64,000 nucleotides of DNA. Origin: Nemertoderma westbladi. Its lineage: Eukaryota; Xenacoelomorpha; Nemertodermatida; Nemertodermatidae. Made by a program: the position numbers and the translations under genes. How positions within the stretch are numbered: position 1 is the stretch's first letter; every line of letters begins with the position of its first letter. Of this stretch, positions 1 to 14,704 are shown piece by piece. Below the pieces are notes generated by a model. It made no database searches, was not told the DNA's origin, and was given only the letters and a program-made list of their open reading frames with translations. The stretch spans positions 1 through 64,000 of the forward strand of contig JAUCBJ010002288.1 in NCBI GenBank assembly GCA_032718475.1, read 5' to 3'.

Positions 1-953
1 TGCTTTACAGGTCCTTAGCCTACACCCACAGTCAATGTATCTGTACCTATTTGCTTTACAGGCCCTTAGCCTACACCCACAGTCAATGTATCTGTACCTA
101 TTTGCTTTACAGGTCCTTAGCCTACACCCACAGTCAATGTATCTGTACCTATTTGCTTTACAGGTCCTTAGCCTACACCCACAGTCAATGTATCTGTACC
201 TATTTGCTTTACAGGTCCTTAGCCTACACCCACAGTCAATGTATCTGTACCTATTTGCTTTACAGGTCCTTAGCCTACACCCACAGTCAATGTATCTGTA
301 CCTATTTGCTTTACAGGCCCTTAGCCTACACCCACAGTCAATGTATCTGTACCTATTTGCTTTACAGGCCCTTAGCCTACACCCACAGTCAATGTATCTG
401 TACCTATTTGCTTTACAGGCCCTTAGCCTACACCCACAGTCAATGTATCTGTACCTATTTGCTTTACAGGCCCTTAGCCTACACCCACAGTCAATGTATC
501 TGTACCTATTTGCTTTACAGGCCCTTAGCCTACACCCACAGTCAATGTATCTGTACCTATTTGCTTTACAGGCCCTTAGCCTACACCCACAGTCAATGTA
601 TCTGTACCTATTTGCTTTACAGGACTTAGCCTACACCCACAGTCAATGTATCTGTACCTATTTGCTTTACAGGTCCTTAGCCTACACCCACAGTCAATGT
701 ATCTGTACCTATTTGCTTTACAGGTCCTTAGCCTACACCCACAGTCAATGTATCTGTACCTATTTGCTTTACAGGCCCTTAGCCTACACCCACAGTCAAT
801 GTATCTGTACCTATTTGCTTTACAGGTCCTTAGCATACACCCACAGCCAATGTATCTGTACCTATTTGCTTTACAGGTCCTTAGCCTACTACCCACAGTC
901 AATGTAGCTGTACCTATTTGCTTTACAGGTCCTTAGCCTACACCCACAGTCAA

Positions 954-2580
954 TGTATCTGTACCTATTTGCTTTACAGGTCCTTAGCATACACCCACAG
1001 CCAATGTATCTGTCCTATTTGCTTTACAGGTCCTTAGCCTACACCCACAGTCAATGTATCTGTACCTATTTGCTTTACAGGTCCTTAGCATACACCCACA
1101 GTCAATGTATCTGTACCTATTTGCTTTACAGATCCTTAGCCTACACCCACAGTCAATGTAGCTGTACCTATTTGCTTTACAGGTCCTTAGCATACACCCA
1201 CAGTCAATGTAGCTGTACCTATTTGCTTTACAGGTCCTTAGCCTACTCCCACAGTCAATGTAGCTGTACCTATTTGCTTTACAGGTCCTTAGCCTACTCC
1301 CACAGTCAATGTAGCTGTACCTATTTGCTTTACAGATCCTTAGCCTACACCCACAGCCAATGTATCTGTCCTATTTGCTTTACAGATCCTTAGCCTACAC
1401 CCACAGCCAATGTATCTGTCCTATTTGCTTTACAGGTCCTTAGCCTACACCCACAGTCAATGTATCTGTACCTATTTGCTTTACAGGTCCTTAGCATACA
1501 CCCACAGTCAATGTATCTGTACCTATTTGCTTTACAGGTCCTTAGCCTACACCCACAGTCAATGTATCTGTACCTATTTGCTTTACAGGTCCTTAGCATA
1601 CACCCACAGTCAATGTATCTGTACCTATTTGCTTTACAGATCCTTAGCCTACACCCACAGTCAATGTAGCTGTACCTATTTGCTTTACAGGTCCTTAGCA
1701 TACACCCACAGTCAATGTAGCTGTACCTATTTGCTTTACAGGTCCTTAGCATACTCCCACAGTCAATGTAGCTGTACCTATTTGCTTTACAGGTCCTTAG
1801 CCTACTCCCACAGTCAATGTAGCTGTACCTATTTGCTTTACAGATCCTTAGCCTACACCCACAGCCAATGTATCTGTCCTATTTGCTTTACAGATCCTTA
1901 GCCTACACCCACAGTCAATGTATCTGTCCTATTTGCTTTACAGGTCCTTAGCCTACACCCACAGTCAATGTATCTGTACCTATTTGCTTTACAGGTCCTT
2001 AGCATACACCCACAGTCAATGTATCTGTACCTATTTGCTTTACAGGTCCTTAGCCTACACCCACAGTCAATGTATCTGTACCTATTTGCTTTACAGGTCC
2101 TTAGCCTACACCCACAGTCAATGTATCTGTACCTATTTGCTTTACAGATCCTTAGCCTACACCCACAGTCAATGTAGCTGTACCTATTTGCTTTACAGGT
2201 CCTTAGCCTACACCCACAGTCAATGTAGCTGTACCTATTTGCTTTACAGGTCCTTAGCCTACACCCACAGTCAATGTAGCTGTACCTATTTGCTTTACAG
2301 ATCCTTAGCCTACACCCACAGCCAATGTATCTGTCCTATTTGCTTTACAGATCCTTAGCCTACACCCACAGTCAATGTATCTGTCCTATTTGCTTTACAG
2401 GTCCTTAGCCTACACCCACAGTCAATGTATCTGTACCTATTTGCTTTACAGGTCCTTAGCATACACCCACAGTCAATGTATCTGTACCTATTTGCTTTAC
2501 AGGTCCTTAGCCTACACCCACAGCCAATGTATCTGTCCTATTTGCTTTACAGGTCCTTAGCCTACACCCACAGTCAATGT
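954..2580 (+). repeat. Ten-unit higher-order repeat, period 508 bp
   Basis: Within the satellite the order of variant units repeats. The block starting near 1460 recurs at 1968, an offset of 508 bp that fits eight 51-bp and two 50-bp units. A related shorter shift of 457 bp leads to 2425. Each block carries paired CTGTCC units, A/C alternation after CTTAGC and a run of AGCTG units. This indicates block duplication by unequal exchange rather than single-unit slippage. Confidence 0.7.
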
Positions 2581-2779
2581 ATCTGTACCTATTTGCTTTA
2601 CAGGTCCTTAGCATACACCCACAGTCAATGTATCTGTACCTATTTGCTTTACAGATCCTTAGCCTACACCCACAGTCAATGTAGCTGTACCTATTTGCTT
2701 TACAGGTCCTTAGCCTACACCCACAGTCAATGTAGCTGTACCTATTTGCTTTACAGGTCCTTAGCCTACACCCACAGTC

Positions 2780-4940
2780 AATGTATCTGTACCTATTTGC
2801 TTTACAGGTCCTTAGCCTACACCCACAGCCAATGTAGCTGTACCTATTTGCTTTACAGGTCCTTAGCCTACACCCACAGTCAATGTATCTGTACCTATTT
2901 GCTTTACAGATCCTTAGCCTACACCCACAGTCAAGGTATCTGTACCTATTTGCTTTTCAGGTCCTTAGCCTACTCCCACAGTCAATGTAGCTGTACCTAT
3001 TTGCTTTACAGGTCCTTAGCCTACACCCACAGTCAATGTATCTGTACCTATTTGCTTTACAGGTCCTTAGCATACACCCACAGTCAATGTAGCTGTACCT
3101 ATTTGCTTTACAGATCCTTAGCCTACACCCACAGTCAATGTATCTGTACCTATTTGCTTTACAGGTCCTTAGCCTACACCCACAGTCAATGTATCTGTAC
3201 CTATTTGCTTTACAGGTCCTTAGCATACACCCACAGTCAATGTAGCTGTACCTATTTGCTTTACAGGTCCTTAGCCTACACCCACAGTCAATGTATCTGT
3301 ACCTATTTGCTTTACAGGTCCTTAGCATACACCCACAGTCAATGTAGCTGTACCTATTTGCTTTACAGATCCTTAGCCTACACCCACAGTCAATGTATCT
3401 GTACCTATTTGCTTTACAGATCCTTAGCCTACACCCACAGTCAATGTATCTGTACCTATTTGCTTTACAGGTCCTTAGCCTACACCCACAGTCAATGTAT
3501 CTGTACCTATTTGCTTTACAGGTCCTTAGCATACACCCACAGTCAATGTAGCTGTACCTATTTGCTTTACAGGTCCTTAGCCTACACCCACAGCCAATGT
3601 AGCTGTACCTATTTGCTTTACAGGTCCTTAGCCTACACCCACAGTCAATGTATCTGTACCTATTTGCTTTACAGGTCCTTAGCCTACACCCACAGTCAAT
3701 GTAGCTGTACCTATTTGCTTTACAGGTCCTTAGCCTACACCCACAGTCAATGTAGCTGTACCTATTTGCTTTACAGGTCCTTAGCCTACACCCACAGTCA
3801 ATGTAGCTGTACCTATTTGCTTTACAGGTCCTTAGCCTACACCCACAGTCAATGTATCTGTACCTATTTGCTTTACAGGTCCTTAGCCTACACCCACAGC
3901 CAATGTAGCTGTACCTATTTGCTTTACAGGTCCTTAGCCTACACCCACAGTCAATGTATCTGTACCTATTTGCTTTACAGATCCTTAGCCTACACCCACA
4001 GTCAAGGTATCTGTACCTATTTGCTTTTCAGGTCCTTAGCCTACTCCCACAGTCAATGTAGCTGTACCTATTTGCTTTACAGGTCCTTAGCCTACACCCA
4101 CAGTCAATGTATCTGTACCTATTTGCTTTACAGGTCCTTAGCCTACACCCACAGTCAATGTAGCTGTACCTATTTGCTTTACAGGTCCTTAGCCTACACC
4201 CACAGTCAATGTATCTGTACCTATTTGCTTTACAGGTCCTTAGCCTACACCCACAGTCAATGTATCTGTACCTATTTGCTTTACAGGTCCTTAGCATACA
4301 CCCACAGTCAATGTAGCTGTACCTATTTGCTTTACAGGTCCTTAGCCTACACCCACAGTCAATGTATCTGTACCTATTTGCTTTACAGGTCCTTAGCATA
4401 CACCCACAGTCAATGTAGCTGTACCTATTTGCTTTACAGATCCTTAGCCTACACCCACAGTCAATGTATCTGTACCTATTTGCTTTACAGGTCCTTAGCC
4501 TACACCCACAGTCAATGTATCTGTACCTATTTGCTTTACAGGTCCTTAGCCTACACCCACAGTCAATGTATCTGTACCTATTTGCTTTACAGGTCCTTAG
4601 CATACACCCACAGTCAATGTAGCTGTACCTATTTGCTTTACAGGTCCTTAGCCTACACCCACAGCCAATGTAGCTGTACCTATTTGCTTTACAGGTCCTT
4701 AGCCTACACCCACAGTCAATGTATCTGTACCTATTTGCTTTACAGGTCCTTAGCATACACCCACAGTCAATGTAGCTGTACCTATTTGCTTTACAGATCC
4801 TTAGCCTACACCCACAGTCAATGTATCTGTACCTATTTGCTTTACAGATCCTTAGCCTACACCCACAGTCAATGTATCTGTACCTATTTGCTTTACAGGT
4901 CCTTAGCCTACACCCACAGTCAATGTATCTGTACCTATTT
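2780..4940 (+). repeat. 21-unit higher-order repeat, period 1071 bp
   Basis: A rare unit with TCAAGGTATC followed by the TTTTCAG acceptor occurs at about 2931 and again at 4002, an offset of 1071 bp (21 x 51). The units around both sites run in the same order for several hundred bases, then differ at single sites such as the A/C after CTTAGC. All units here are 51 bp, so one strand-frame stays open for about 3 kb (2425-5472). Confidence 0.65.
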
Positions 4941-6425
4941 GCTTTACAGGTCCTTAGCATACACCCACAGTCAATGTAGCTGTACCTATTTGCTTTACAG
5001 GTCCTTAGCCTACACCCACAGTCAATGTATCTGTACCTATTTGCTTTACAGGTCCTTAGCATACACCCACAGTCAATGTAGCTGTACCTATTTGCTTTAC
5101 AGATCCTTAGCCTACACCCACAGTCAATGTATCTGTACCTATTTGCTTTACAGATCCTTAGCCTACACCCACAGTCAATGTATCTGTACCTATTTGCTTT
5201 ACAGGTCCTTAGCCTACACCCACAGTCAATGTATCTGTACCTATTTGCTTTACAGGTCCTTAGCCTACACCCACAGTCAATGTAGCTGTACCTATTTGCT
5301 TTACAGGTCCTTAGCATACACCCACAGTCAATGTATCTGTACCTATTTGCTTTACAGGTCCTTAGCCTACACCCACAGTCAATGTATCTGTACCTATTTG
5401 CTTTACAGGTCCTTAGCCTACACCCACAGTCAATGTAGCTGTACCAGTACCTATTTGCTTTACAGGACTTAGCCTACACCCACAGTCAATGTAGCTGTAC
5501 CAGTACCTATTTGCTTTACAGGACTTAGCCTACACCCACAGTCAATGTAGCTGTACCTATTTGCTTTTCAGGTCCTTAGCCTACTCCCACAGTCAATGTA
5601 GCTGTACCTATTTGCTTTACAGGTCCTTAGCCTACACCCACAGTCAATGTAGCTGTACCTATTTGCTTTACAGGTCCTTAGCCTACACCCACAGTCAATG
5701 TATCTGTCCTATTTGCTTTACAGGTCCTTAGCCTACACCCACAGTCAATGTATCTGTACCTATTTGCTTTACAGGTCCTTAGCCTACACCCACAGTCAAT
5801 GTATCTGTACCTATTTGCTTTTCAGGTCCTTAGCCTACACCCACAGTCAATGTATCTGTACCTATTTGCTTTACAGGTCCTTAGCCTACACCCACAGTCA
5901 ATGTAGCTGTACCAGTACCTATTTGCTTTACAGGTCCTTAGCCTACACCCACAGTCAATGTATATGTCCTATTTGCTTTACAGGTCCTTAGCCTACACCC
6001 ACAGTCAATGTATCTGTACCTATTTGCTTTTCAGGTCCTTAGCCTACACCCACAGTCAATGTATCTGTACCTATTTGCTTTTCAGGTCCTTAGCCTACAC
6101 CCACAGTCAATGTATCTGTACCTATTTGCTTTACAGGTCCTTAGCCTACACCCACAGTCAATGTAGCTGTACCAGTACCTATTTGCTTTACAGGACTTAG
6201 CCTACACCCACAGTCAATGTAGCTGTACCAGTACCTATTTGCTTTACAGGACTTAGCCTACACCCACAGTCAATGTAGCTGTACCTATTTGCTTTTCAGG
6301 TCCTTAGCCTACTCCCACAGTCAATGTAGCTGTACCTATTTGCTTTACAGGTCCTTAGCCTACACCCACAGTCAATGTAGCTGTACCTATTTGCTTTACA
6401 GGTCCTTAGCCTACACCCACAGTCA

Positions 6426-8100
6426 ATGTATATGTCCTATTTGCTTTACAGGTCCTTAGCCTACACCCACAGTCAAGGTATCTGTACCTATTTGCTTTAC
6501 AGGTCCTTAGCCTACACCCACAGCCAATGTAGCTGTACCTATTTGCTTTTCAGGTCCTTAGCCTACACCCACAGCCAATGTAGCTGTACCTATTTGCTTT
6601 ACAGATCCTTAGCCTGCACCCACAGCCAATGTAGCTGTACCTATTTGCTTTTCAGGTCCTTAGCCTACACCCACAGTCAATGTAGCTGTACCTATTTGCT
6701 TTACAGGTCCTTAGCCTACACCCACAGTCAATGTATCTGTACCTATTTGCTTTACAGGTCCTTAGCCTACACCCACAGTCAATGTAGCTGTACCTATTTG
6801 CTTTACAGGTCCTTAGCCTACACCCACAGTCAATGTATCTGTACCTATTTGCTTTACAGGTCCTTAGCCTACACCCACAGTCAATGTAGCTGTACCTATT
6901 TGCTTTACAGGTCCTTAGCCTACACCCACAGTCAATGTATCTGTACCTATTTGCTTTACAGGTCCTTAGCCTACACCCACAGCCAATGTAGCTGTACCTA
7001 TTTGCTTTTCAGGTCCTTAGCCTACACCCACAGTCAAGGTATCTGTACCTATTTGCTTTACAGGTCCTTAGCCTACACCCACAGTCAATGTATATGTCCT
7101 ATTTGCTTTACAGGTCCTTAGCCTACACCCACAGTCAAGGTATCTGTACCTATTTGCTTTACAGGTCCTTAGCCTACACCCACAGTCAATGTATATGTCC
7201 TATTTGCTTTACAGGTCCTTAGCCTACACCCACAGTCAAGGTATCTGTACCTATTTGCTTTACAGGTCCTTAGCCTACACCCACAGCCAATGTAGCTGTA
7301 CCTATTTGCTTTTCAGGTCCTTAGCCTACACCCACAGCCAATGTAGCTGTACCTATTTGCTTTACAGATCCTTAGCCTGCACCCACAGCCAATGTAGCTG
7401 TACCTATTTGCTTTTCAGGTCCTTAGCCTACACCCACAGTCAATGTAGCTGTACCTATTTGCTTTACAGGTCCTTAGCCTACACCCACAGTCAATGTATC
7501 TGTACCTATTTGCTTTACAGGTCCTTAGCCTACACCCACAGTCAATGTAGCTGTACCTATTTGCTTTACAGGTCCTTAGCCTACACCCACAGTCAATGTA
7601 TCTGTACCTATTTGCTTTACAGGTCCTTAGCCTACACCCACAGTCAATGTATCTGTACCTATTTGCTTTTCAGGTCCTTAGCCTACACCCACAGTCAATG
7701 TATCTGTACCTATTTGCTTTACAGGTCCTTAGCCTACACCCACAGTCAATGTAGCTGTACCAGTACCTATTTGCTTTTCAGGTCCTTAGCCTACTCCCAC
7801 AGTCAATGTAGCTGTACCTATTTGCTTTACAGGTCCTTAGCCTACACCCACAGTCAATGTATCTGTACCTATTTGCTTTTCAGGTCCTTAGCCTACACCC
7901 ACAGTCAATGTATCTGTACCTATTTGCTTTACAGGTCCTTAGCCTACACCCACAGTCAAGGTATCTGTACCTATTTGCTTTTCAGGTCCTTAGCCTACAC
8001 CCACAGTCAATGTATCTGTACCTATTTGCTTTACAGGTCCTTAGCCTACACCCACAGTCAATGTATCTGTACCTATTTGCTTTACAGGTCCTTAGCATAC
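6426..8100 (+). repeat. Higher-order repeat, period 763 bp
   Basis: A distinctive chain of units, including GTATATGTCC, TCAAGGTATC and the TAGCCTGCACCC variant, starts near 6426 and recurs near 7189, an offset of 763 bp. The TAGCCTGCACCC marker lies at about 6611 and 7374. The second copy then diverges after several hundred bases. Confidence 0.65.
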
Positions 8101-11100
8101 ACCCACAGTCAATGTAGCTGTACCTATTTGCTTTACAGGTCCTTAGCATACACCCACAGTCAATGTATCTGTACCTATTTGCTTTACAGGTCCTTAGCAT
8201 ACACCCACAGTCAATGTATCTGTACCTATTTGCTTTACAGATCCTTAGCCTACACCCACAGTCAATGTATCTGTCCTATTTGCTTTTCAGGTCCTTAGCC
8301 TACACCCACAGTCAATGTAGCTGTACCTATTTGCTTTACAGGTCCTTAGCATACACCCACAGTCAATGTATCTGTACCTATTTGCTTTACAGGACTTAGC
8401 CTACACCCACAGTCAATGTATCTGTACCTATTTGCTTTACAGATCCTTAGCCTACACCCACAGTCAATGTATCTGTACCTATTTGCTTTACAGGACTTAG
8501 CCTACACCCACAGTCAATGTATCTGTACCTATTTGCTTTACAGGCCCTTAACCTACACCCACAGTCAATGTATCTGTCCTATTTGCTTTACAGGACTTAG
8601 CCTACACCCACAGTCAATGTATCTGTACCTATTTGCTTTACAGGCCCTTAGCTTACACCCACAGTCAATGTATCTGTACCTATTTGCTTTTCAGGTCCTT
8701 AGCCTACACCCACAGTCAATGTATCTGTACCTATTTGCTTTACAGGACTTAGCCTACACCCACAGTCAATGTATCTGTACCTATTTGCTTTACAGGACTT
8801 AGCCTACACCCACAGTCAATGTATCTGTACCTATTTGCTTTACAGGTCCTTAGCCTACACCCACAGTCAATGTAGCTGTACCTATTTGCTTTTCAGGTCC
8901 TTAGCCTACACCCACAGTCAATGTATCTGTACCTATTTGCTTTACAGGACTTAGCCTACACCCACAGTCAATGTATCTGTACCTATTTGCTTTACAGGTC
9001 CTTAGCCTACACCCACAGTCAATGTATCTGTACCTATTTGCTTTACAGGACTTAGCCTACACCCACAGTCAATGTATCTGTACCTATTTGCTTTACAGAT
9101 CCTTAGCCTACTCCCACAGTCAATGTATCTGTACCTATTTGCTTTACAGGCCCTTAGCCTACACCCACAGTCAATGTATCTGTACCTATTTGCTTTACAG
9201 GACTTAGCCTACACCCACAGTCAATGTATCTGTACCTATTTGCTTTACATGTCCTTAGCATACACCCACAGTCAATGTATCTGTCCTATTTGCTTTACAG
9301 GACTTAGCCTACACCCACAGTCAATGTATCTGTACCTATTTGCTTTACAGGTCCTTAGCATACACCCACAGTCAATGTATCTGTACCTATTTGCTTTACA
9401 GATCCTTAGCCTACACCCACAGTCAAGGTATCTGTACCTATTTGCTTTACAGATCCTTAGCCTACACCCACAGTCAAGGTATCTGTACCTATTTGCTTTA
9501 CAGATCCTTAGCCTACACCCACATTCAATGTATCTGTCCTATTTGCTTTACAGGACTTAGCCTACACCCACAGTCAATGTATCTGTACCTATTTGCTTTA
9601 CAGGACTTAGCCTACACCCACAGTCAATGTATCTGTACCTATTTGCTTTACAGGTCCTTAGCATACACCCACAGTCAATGTATCTGTCCTATTTGCTTTA
9701 CAGGACTTAGCCTACACCCACAGTCAATGTATCTGTACCTATTTGCTTTACAGGTCCTTAGCATACACCCACAGTCAATGTATCTGTACCTATTTGCTTT
9801 ACAGATCCTTAGCCTACACCCACAGTCAAGGTATCTGTACCTATTTGCTTTACAGATCCTTAGCCTACACCCACAGTCAAGGTATCTGTACCTATTTGCT
9901 TTACAGATCCTTAGCCTACACCCACATTCAATGTATCTGTCCTATTTGCTTTACAGGACTTAGCCTACACCCACAGTCAAGGTATCTGTACCTATTTGCT
10001 TTACAGATCCTTAGCCTACACCCACAGTCAAGGTATCTGTACCTATTTGCTTTACAGATCCTTAGCCTACACCCACATTCAATGTATCTGTCCTATTTGC
10101 TTTACAGGACTTAGCCTACACCCACAGTCAATGTATCTGTACCTATTTGCTTTACAGGACTTAGCCTACACCCACAGTCAATGTATCTGTACCTATTTGC
10201 TTTACAGGTCCTTAGCATACACCCACAGTCAATGTATCTGTCCTATTTGCTTTACAGGACTTAGCCTACACCCACAGTCAATGTATCTGTACCTATTTGC
10301 TTTACAGGTCCTTAGCATACACCCACAGTCAATGTATCTGTACCTATTTGCTTTACAGATCCTTAGCCTACACCCACAGTCAAGGTATCTGTACCTATTT
10401 GCTTTACAGATCCTTAGCCTACACCCACAGTCAAGGTATCTGTACCTATTTGCTTTTCAGGTCCTTAGCCTACACCCACAGCCAATGTATCTGCCCTATT
10501 TGCTTTTCAGGTCCTTAGCCTACACCCACAGTCAATGTATCTGTCCTATTTGCTTTTCAGGTCCTTAGCCTACACCCACAGTCAATGTATCTGTACCTAT
10601 TTGCTTTACAGATCCTTAGCCTACACCCACAGTCAAGGTATCTGTACCTATTTGCTTTTCAGGTCCTTAGCCTACACCCACAGCCAATGTATCTGTCCTA
10701 TTTGCTTTTCAGGTCCTTAGCCTACACCCACAGTCAATGTATCTGTCCTATTTGCTTTTCAGGTCCTTAGCCTACACCCACAGCCACAGTCAATGTATCT
10801 GTCCTATTTGCTTTACAGGACTTAGCCTACACCCACAGTCAATGTAGCTGTACCTATTTGCTTTACAGGTCCTTAGCCTACACCCACAGTCAATGTATCT
10901 GTCCTATTTGCTTTTCAGGTCCTTAGCCTACACCCACAGCCACAGTCAATGTATCTGTCCTATTTGCTTTACAGGACTTAGCCTACACCCACAGTCAATG
11001 TAGCTGTACCTATTTGCTTTACAGGTCCTTAGCCTACTCCCACAGTCAATGTAGCTGTACCTATTTGCTTTACAGGCCCTTAGCCTACACCCACAGTCAA

Positions 11101-11400
11101 TGTAGCTGTACCAGTACCTATTTGCTTTACAGGTCCTTAGCCTACTCCCACAGTTAATGTAGCTGTACCTATTTGCTTTACAGGTCCTTAGCCTACACCC
11201 ACAGTCAATGTATCTGTCCTATTTGCTTTACAGGCCCTTAGCCTACACCCACAGTCAATGTATCTGTCCTATTTGCTTTACAGGCCCTTAGCCTACACCC
11301 ACAGTCAATGTAGCTGTACCAGTACCTATTTGCTTTACAGGTCCTTAGCCTACTCCCACAGTTAATGTAGCTGTACCTATTTGCTTTACAGGTCCTTAGC
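8097..11400 (+). repeat. Left copy of a 3304-bp tandem segment in the satellite
   Basis: About 65 satellite units in this interval recur in the same order at 11401-14704, at a constant offset of 3304 bp. All marker variants agree, including CAGGACTT, TCAAGGTATC, ACATTCAATG, CAGCCACAGTC and ACCAGTACC. The one difference I found is T at 9250 versus G at 12554, which changes an ACAG acceptor to ACAT in this copy. The junctions fall within identical unit sequence, as expected for unequal crossing over. Confidence 0.9.
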
Positions 11401-14400
11401 ATACACCCACAGTCAATGTAGCTGTACCTATTTGCTTTACAGGTCCTTAGCATACACCCACAGTCAATGTATCTGTACCTATTTGCTTTACAGGTCCTTA
11501 GCATACACCCACAGTCAATGTATCTGTACCTATTTGCTTTACAGATCCTTAGCCTACACCCACAGTCAATGTATCTGTCCTATTTGCTTTTCAGGTCCTT
11601 AGCCTACACCCACAGTCAATGTAGCTGTACCTATTTGCTTTACAGGTCCTTAGCATACACCCACAGTCAATGTATCTGTACCTATTTGCTTTACAGGACT
11701 TAGCCTACACCCACAGTCAATGTATCTGTACCTATTTGCTTTACAGATCCTTAGCCTACACCCACAGTCAATGTATCTGTACCTATTTGCTTTACAGGAC
11801 TTAGCCTACACCCACAGTCAATGTATCTGTACCTATTTGCTTTACAGGCCCTTAACCTACACCCACAGTCAATGTATCTGTCCTATTTGCTTTACAGGAC
11901 TTAGCCTACACCCACAGTCAATGTATCTGTACCTATTTGCTTTACAGGCCCTTAGCTTACACCCACAGTCAATGTATCTGTACCTATTTGCTTTTCAGGT
12001 CCTTAGCCTACACCCACAGTCAATGTATCTGTACCTATTTGCTTTACAGGACTTAGCCTACACCCACAGTCAATGTATCTGTACCTATTTGCTTTACAGG
12101 ACTTAGCCTACACCCACAGTCAATGTATCTGTACCTATTTGCTTTACAGGTCCTTAGCCTACACCCACAGTCAATGTAGCTGTACCTATTTGCTTTTCAG
12201 GTCCTTAGCCTACACCCACAGTCAATGTATCTGTACCTATTTGCTTTACAGGACTTAGCCTACACCCACAGTCAATGTATCTGTACCTATTTGCTTTACA
12301 GGTCCTTAGCCTACACCCACAGTCAATGTATCTGTACCTATTTGCTTTACAGGACTTAGCCTACACCCACAGTCAATGTATCTGTACCTATTTGCTTTAC
12401 AGATCCTTAGCCTACTCCCACAGTCAATGTATCTGTACCTATTTGCTTTACAGGCCCTTAGCCTACACCCACAGTCAATGTATCTGTACCTATTTGCTTT
12501 ACAGGACTTAGCCTACACCCACAGTCAATGTATCTGTACCTATTTGCTTTACAGGTCCTTAGCATACACCCACAGTCAATGTATCTGTCCTATTTGCTTT
12601 ACAGGACTTAGCCTACACCCACAGTCAATGTATCTGTACCTATTTGCTTTACAGGTCCTTAGCATACACCCACAGTCAATGTATCTGTACCTATTTGCTT
12701 TACAGATCCTTAGCCTACACCCACAGTCAAGGTATCTGTACCTATTTGCTTTACAGATCCTTAGCCTACACCCACAGTCAAGGTATCTGTACCTATTTGC
12801 TTTACAGATCCTTAGCCTACACCCACATTCAATGTATCTGTCCTATTTGCTTTACAGGACTTAGCCTACACCCACAGTCAATGTATCTGTACCTATTTGC
12901 TTTACAGGACTTAGCCTACACCCACAGTCAATGTATCTGTACCTATTTGCTTTACAGGTCCTTAGCATACACCCACAGTCAATGTATCTGTCCTATTTGC
13001 TTTACAGGACTTAGCCTACACCCACAGTCAATGTATCTGTACCTATTTGCTTTACAGGTCCTTAGCATACACCCACAGTCAATGTATCTGTACCTATTTG
13101 CTTTACAGATCCTTAGCCTACACCCACAGTCAAGGTATCTGTACCTATTTGCTTTACAGATCCTTAGCCTACACCCACAGTCAAGGTATCTGTACCTATT
13201 TGCTTTACAGATCCTTAGCCTACACCCACATTCAATGTATCTGTCCTATTTGCTTTACAGGACTTAGCCTACACCCACAGTCAAGGTATCTGTACCTATT
13301 TGCTTTACAGATCCTTAGCCTACACCCACAGTCAAGGTATCTGTACCTATTTGCTTTACAGATCCTTAGCCTACACCCACATTCAATGTATCTGTCCTAT
13401 TTGCTTTACAGGACTTAGCCTACACCCACAGTCAATGTATCTGTACCTATTTGCTTTACAGGACTTAGCCTACACCCACAGTCAATGTATCTGTACCTAT
13501 TTGCTTTACAGGTCCTTAGCATACACCCACAGTCAATGTATCTGTCCTATTTGCTTTACAGGACTTAGCCTACACCCACAGTCAATGTATCTGTACCTAT
13601 TTGCTTTACAGGTCCTTAGCATACACCCACAGTCAATGTATCTGTACCTATTTGCTTTACAGATCCTTAGCCTACACCCACAGTCAAGGTATCTGTACCT
13701 ATTTGCTTTACAGATCCTTAGCCTACACCCACAGTCAAGGTATCTGTACCTATTTGCTTTTCAGGTCCTTAGCCTACACCCACAGCCAATGTATCTGCCC
13801 TATTTGCTTTTCAGGTCCTTAGCCTACACCCACAGTCAATGTATCTGTCCTATTTGCTTTTCAGGTCCTTAGCCTACACCCACAGTCAATGTATCTGTAC
13901 CTATTTGCTTTACAGATCCTTAGCCTACACCCACAGTCAAGGTATCTGTACCTATTTGCTTTTCAGGTCCTTAGCCTACACCCACAGCCAATGTATCTGT
14001 CCTATTTGCTTTTCAGGTCCTTAGCCTACACCCACAGTCAATGTATCTGTCCTATTTGCTTTTCAGGTCCTTAGCCTACACCCACAGCCACAGTCAATGT
14101 ATCTGTCCTATTTGCTTTACAGGACTTAGCCTACACCCACAGTCAATGTAGCTGTACCTATTTGCTTTACAGGTCCTTAGCCTACACCCACAGTCAATGT
14201 ATCTGTCCTATTTGCTTTTCAGGTCCTTAGCCTACACCCACAGCCACAGTCAATGTATCTGTCCTATTTGCTTTACAGGACTTAGCCTACACCCACAGTC
14301 AATGTAGCTGTACCTATTTGCTTTACAGGTCCTTAGCCTACTCCCACAGTCAATGTAGCTGTACCTATTTGCTTTACAGGCCCTTAGCCTACACCCACAG

Positions 14401-14704
14401 TCAATGTAGCTGTACCAGTACCTATTTGCTTTACAGGTCCTTAGCCTACTCCCACAGTTAATGTAGCTGTACCTATTTGCTTTACAGGTCCTTAGCCTAC
14501 ACCCACAGTCAATGTATCTGTCCTATTTGCTTTACAGGCCCTTAGCCTACACCCACAGTCAATGTATCTGTCCTATTTGCTTTACAGGCCCTTAGCCTAC
14601 ACCCACAGTCAATGTAGCTGTACCAGTACCTATTTGCTTTACAGGTCCTTAGCCTACTCCCACAGTTAATGTAGCTGTACCTATTTGCTTTACAGGTCCT
14701 TAGC
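11401..14704 (+). repeat. Right copy of the 3304-bp tandem segment
   Basis: This is the second copy of the 3304-bp block that starts at 8097. Unit order and indels match the left copy through to 14704. Beyond that the sequence continues with CCTACACCC where the junction copy at 11401 has ATACACCC. The near-identity points to a recent duplication, or to assembly duplication, which long reads would separate. Confidence 0.9.

Noticed and set aside
2425-5472. A 1015-residue ORF in the satellite, plus many shorter ones on both strands
   Set aside because: The 51-bp unit is a multiple of three, so open frames arise automatically. There is no start context or domain, and the same stretch is open in other frames.
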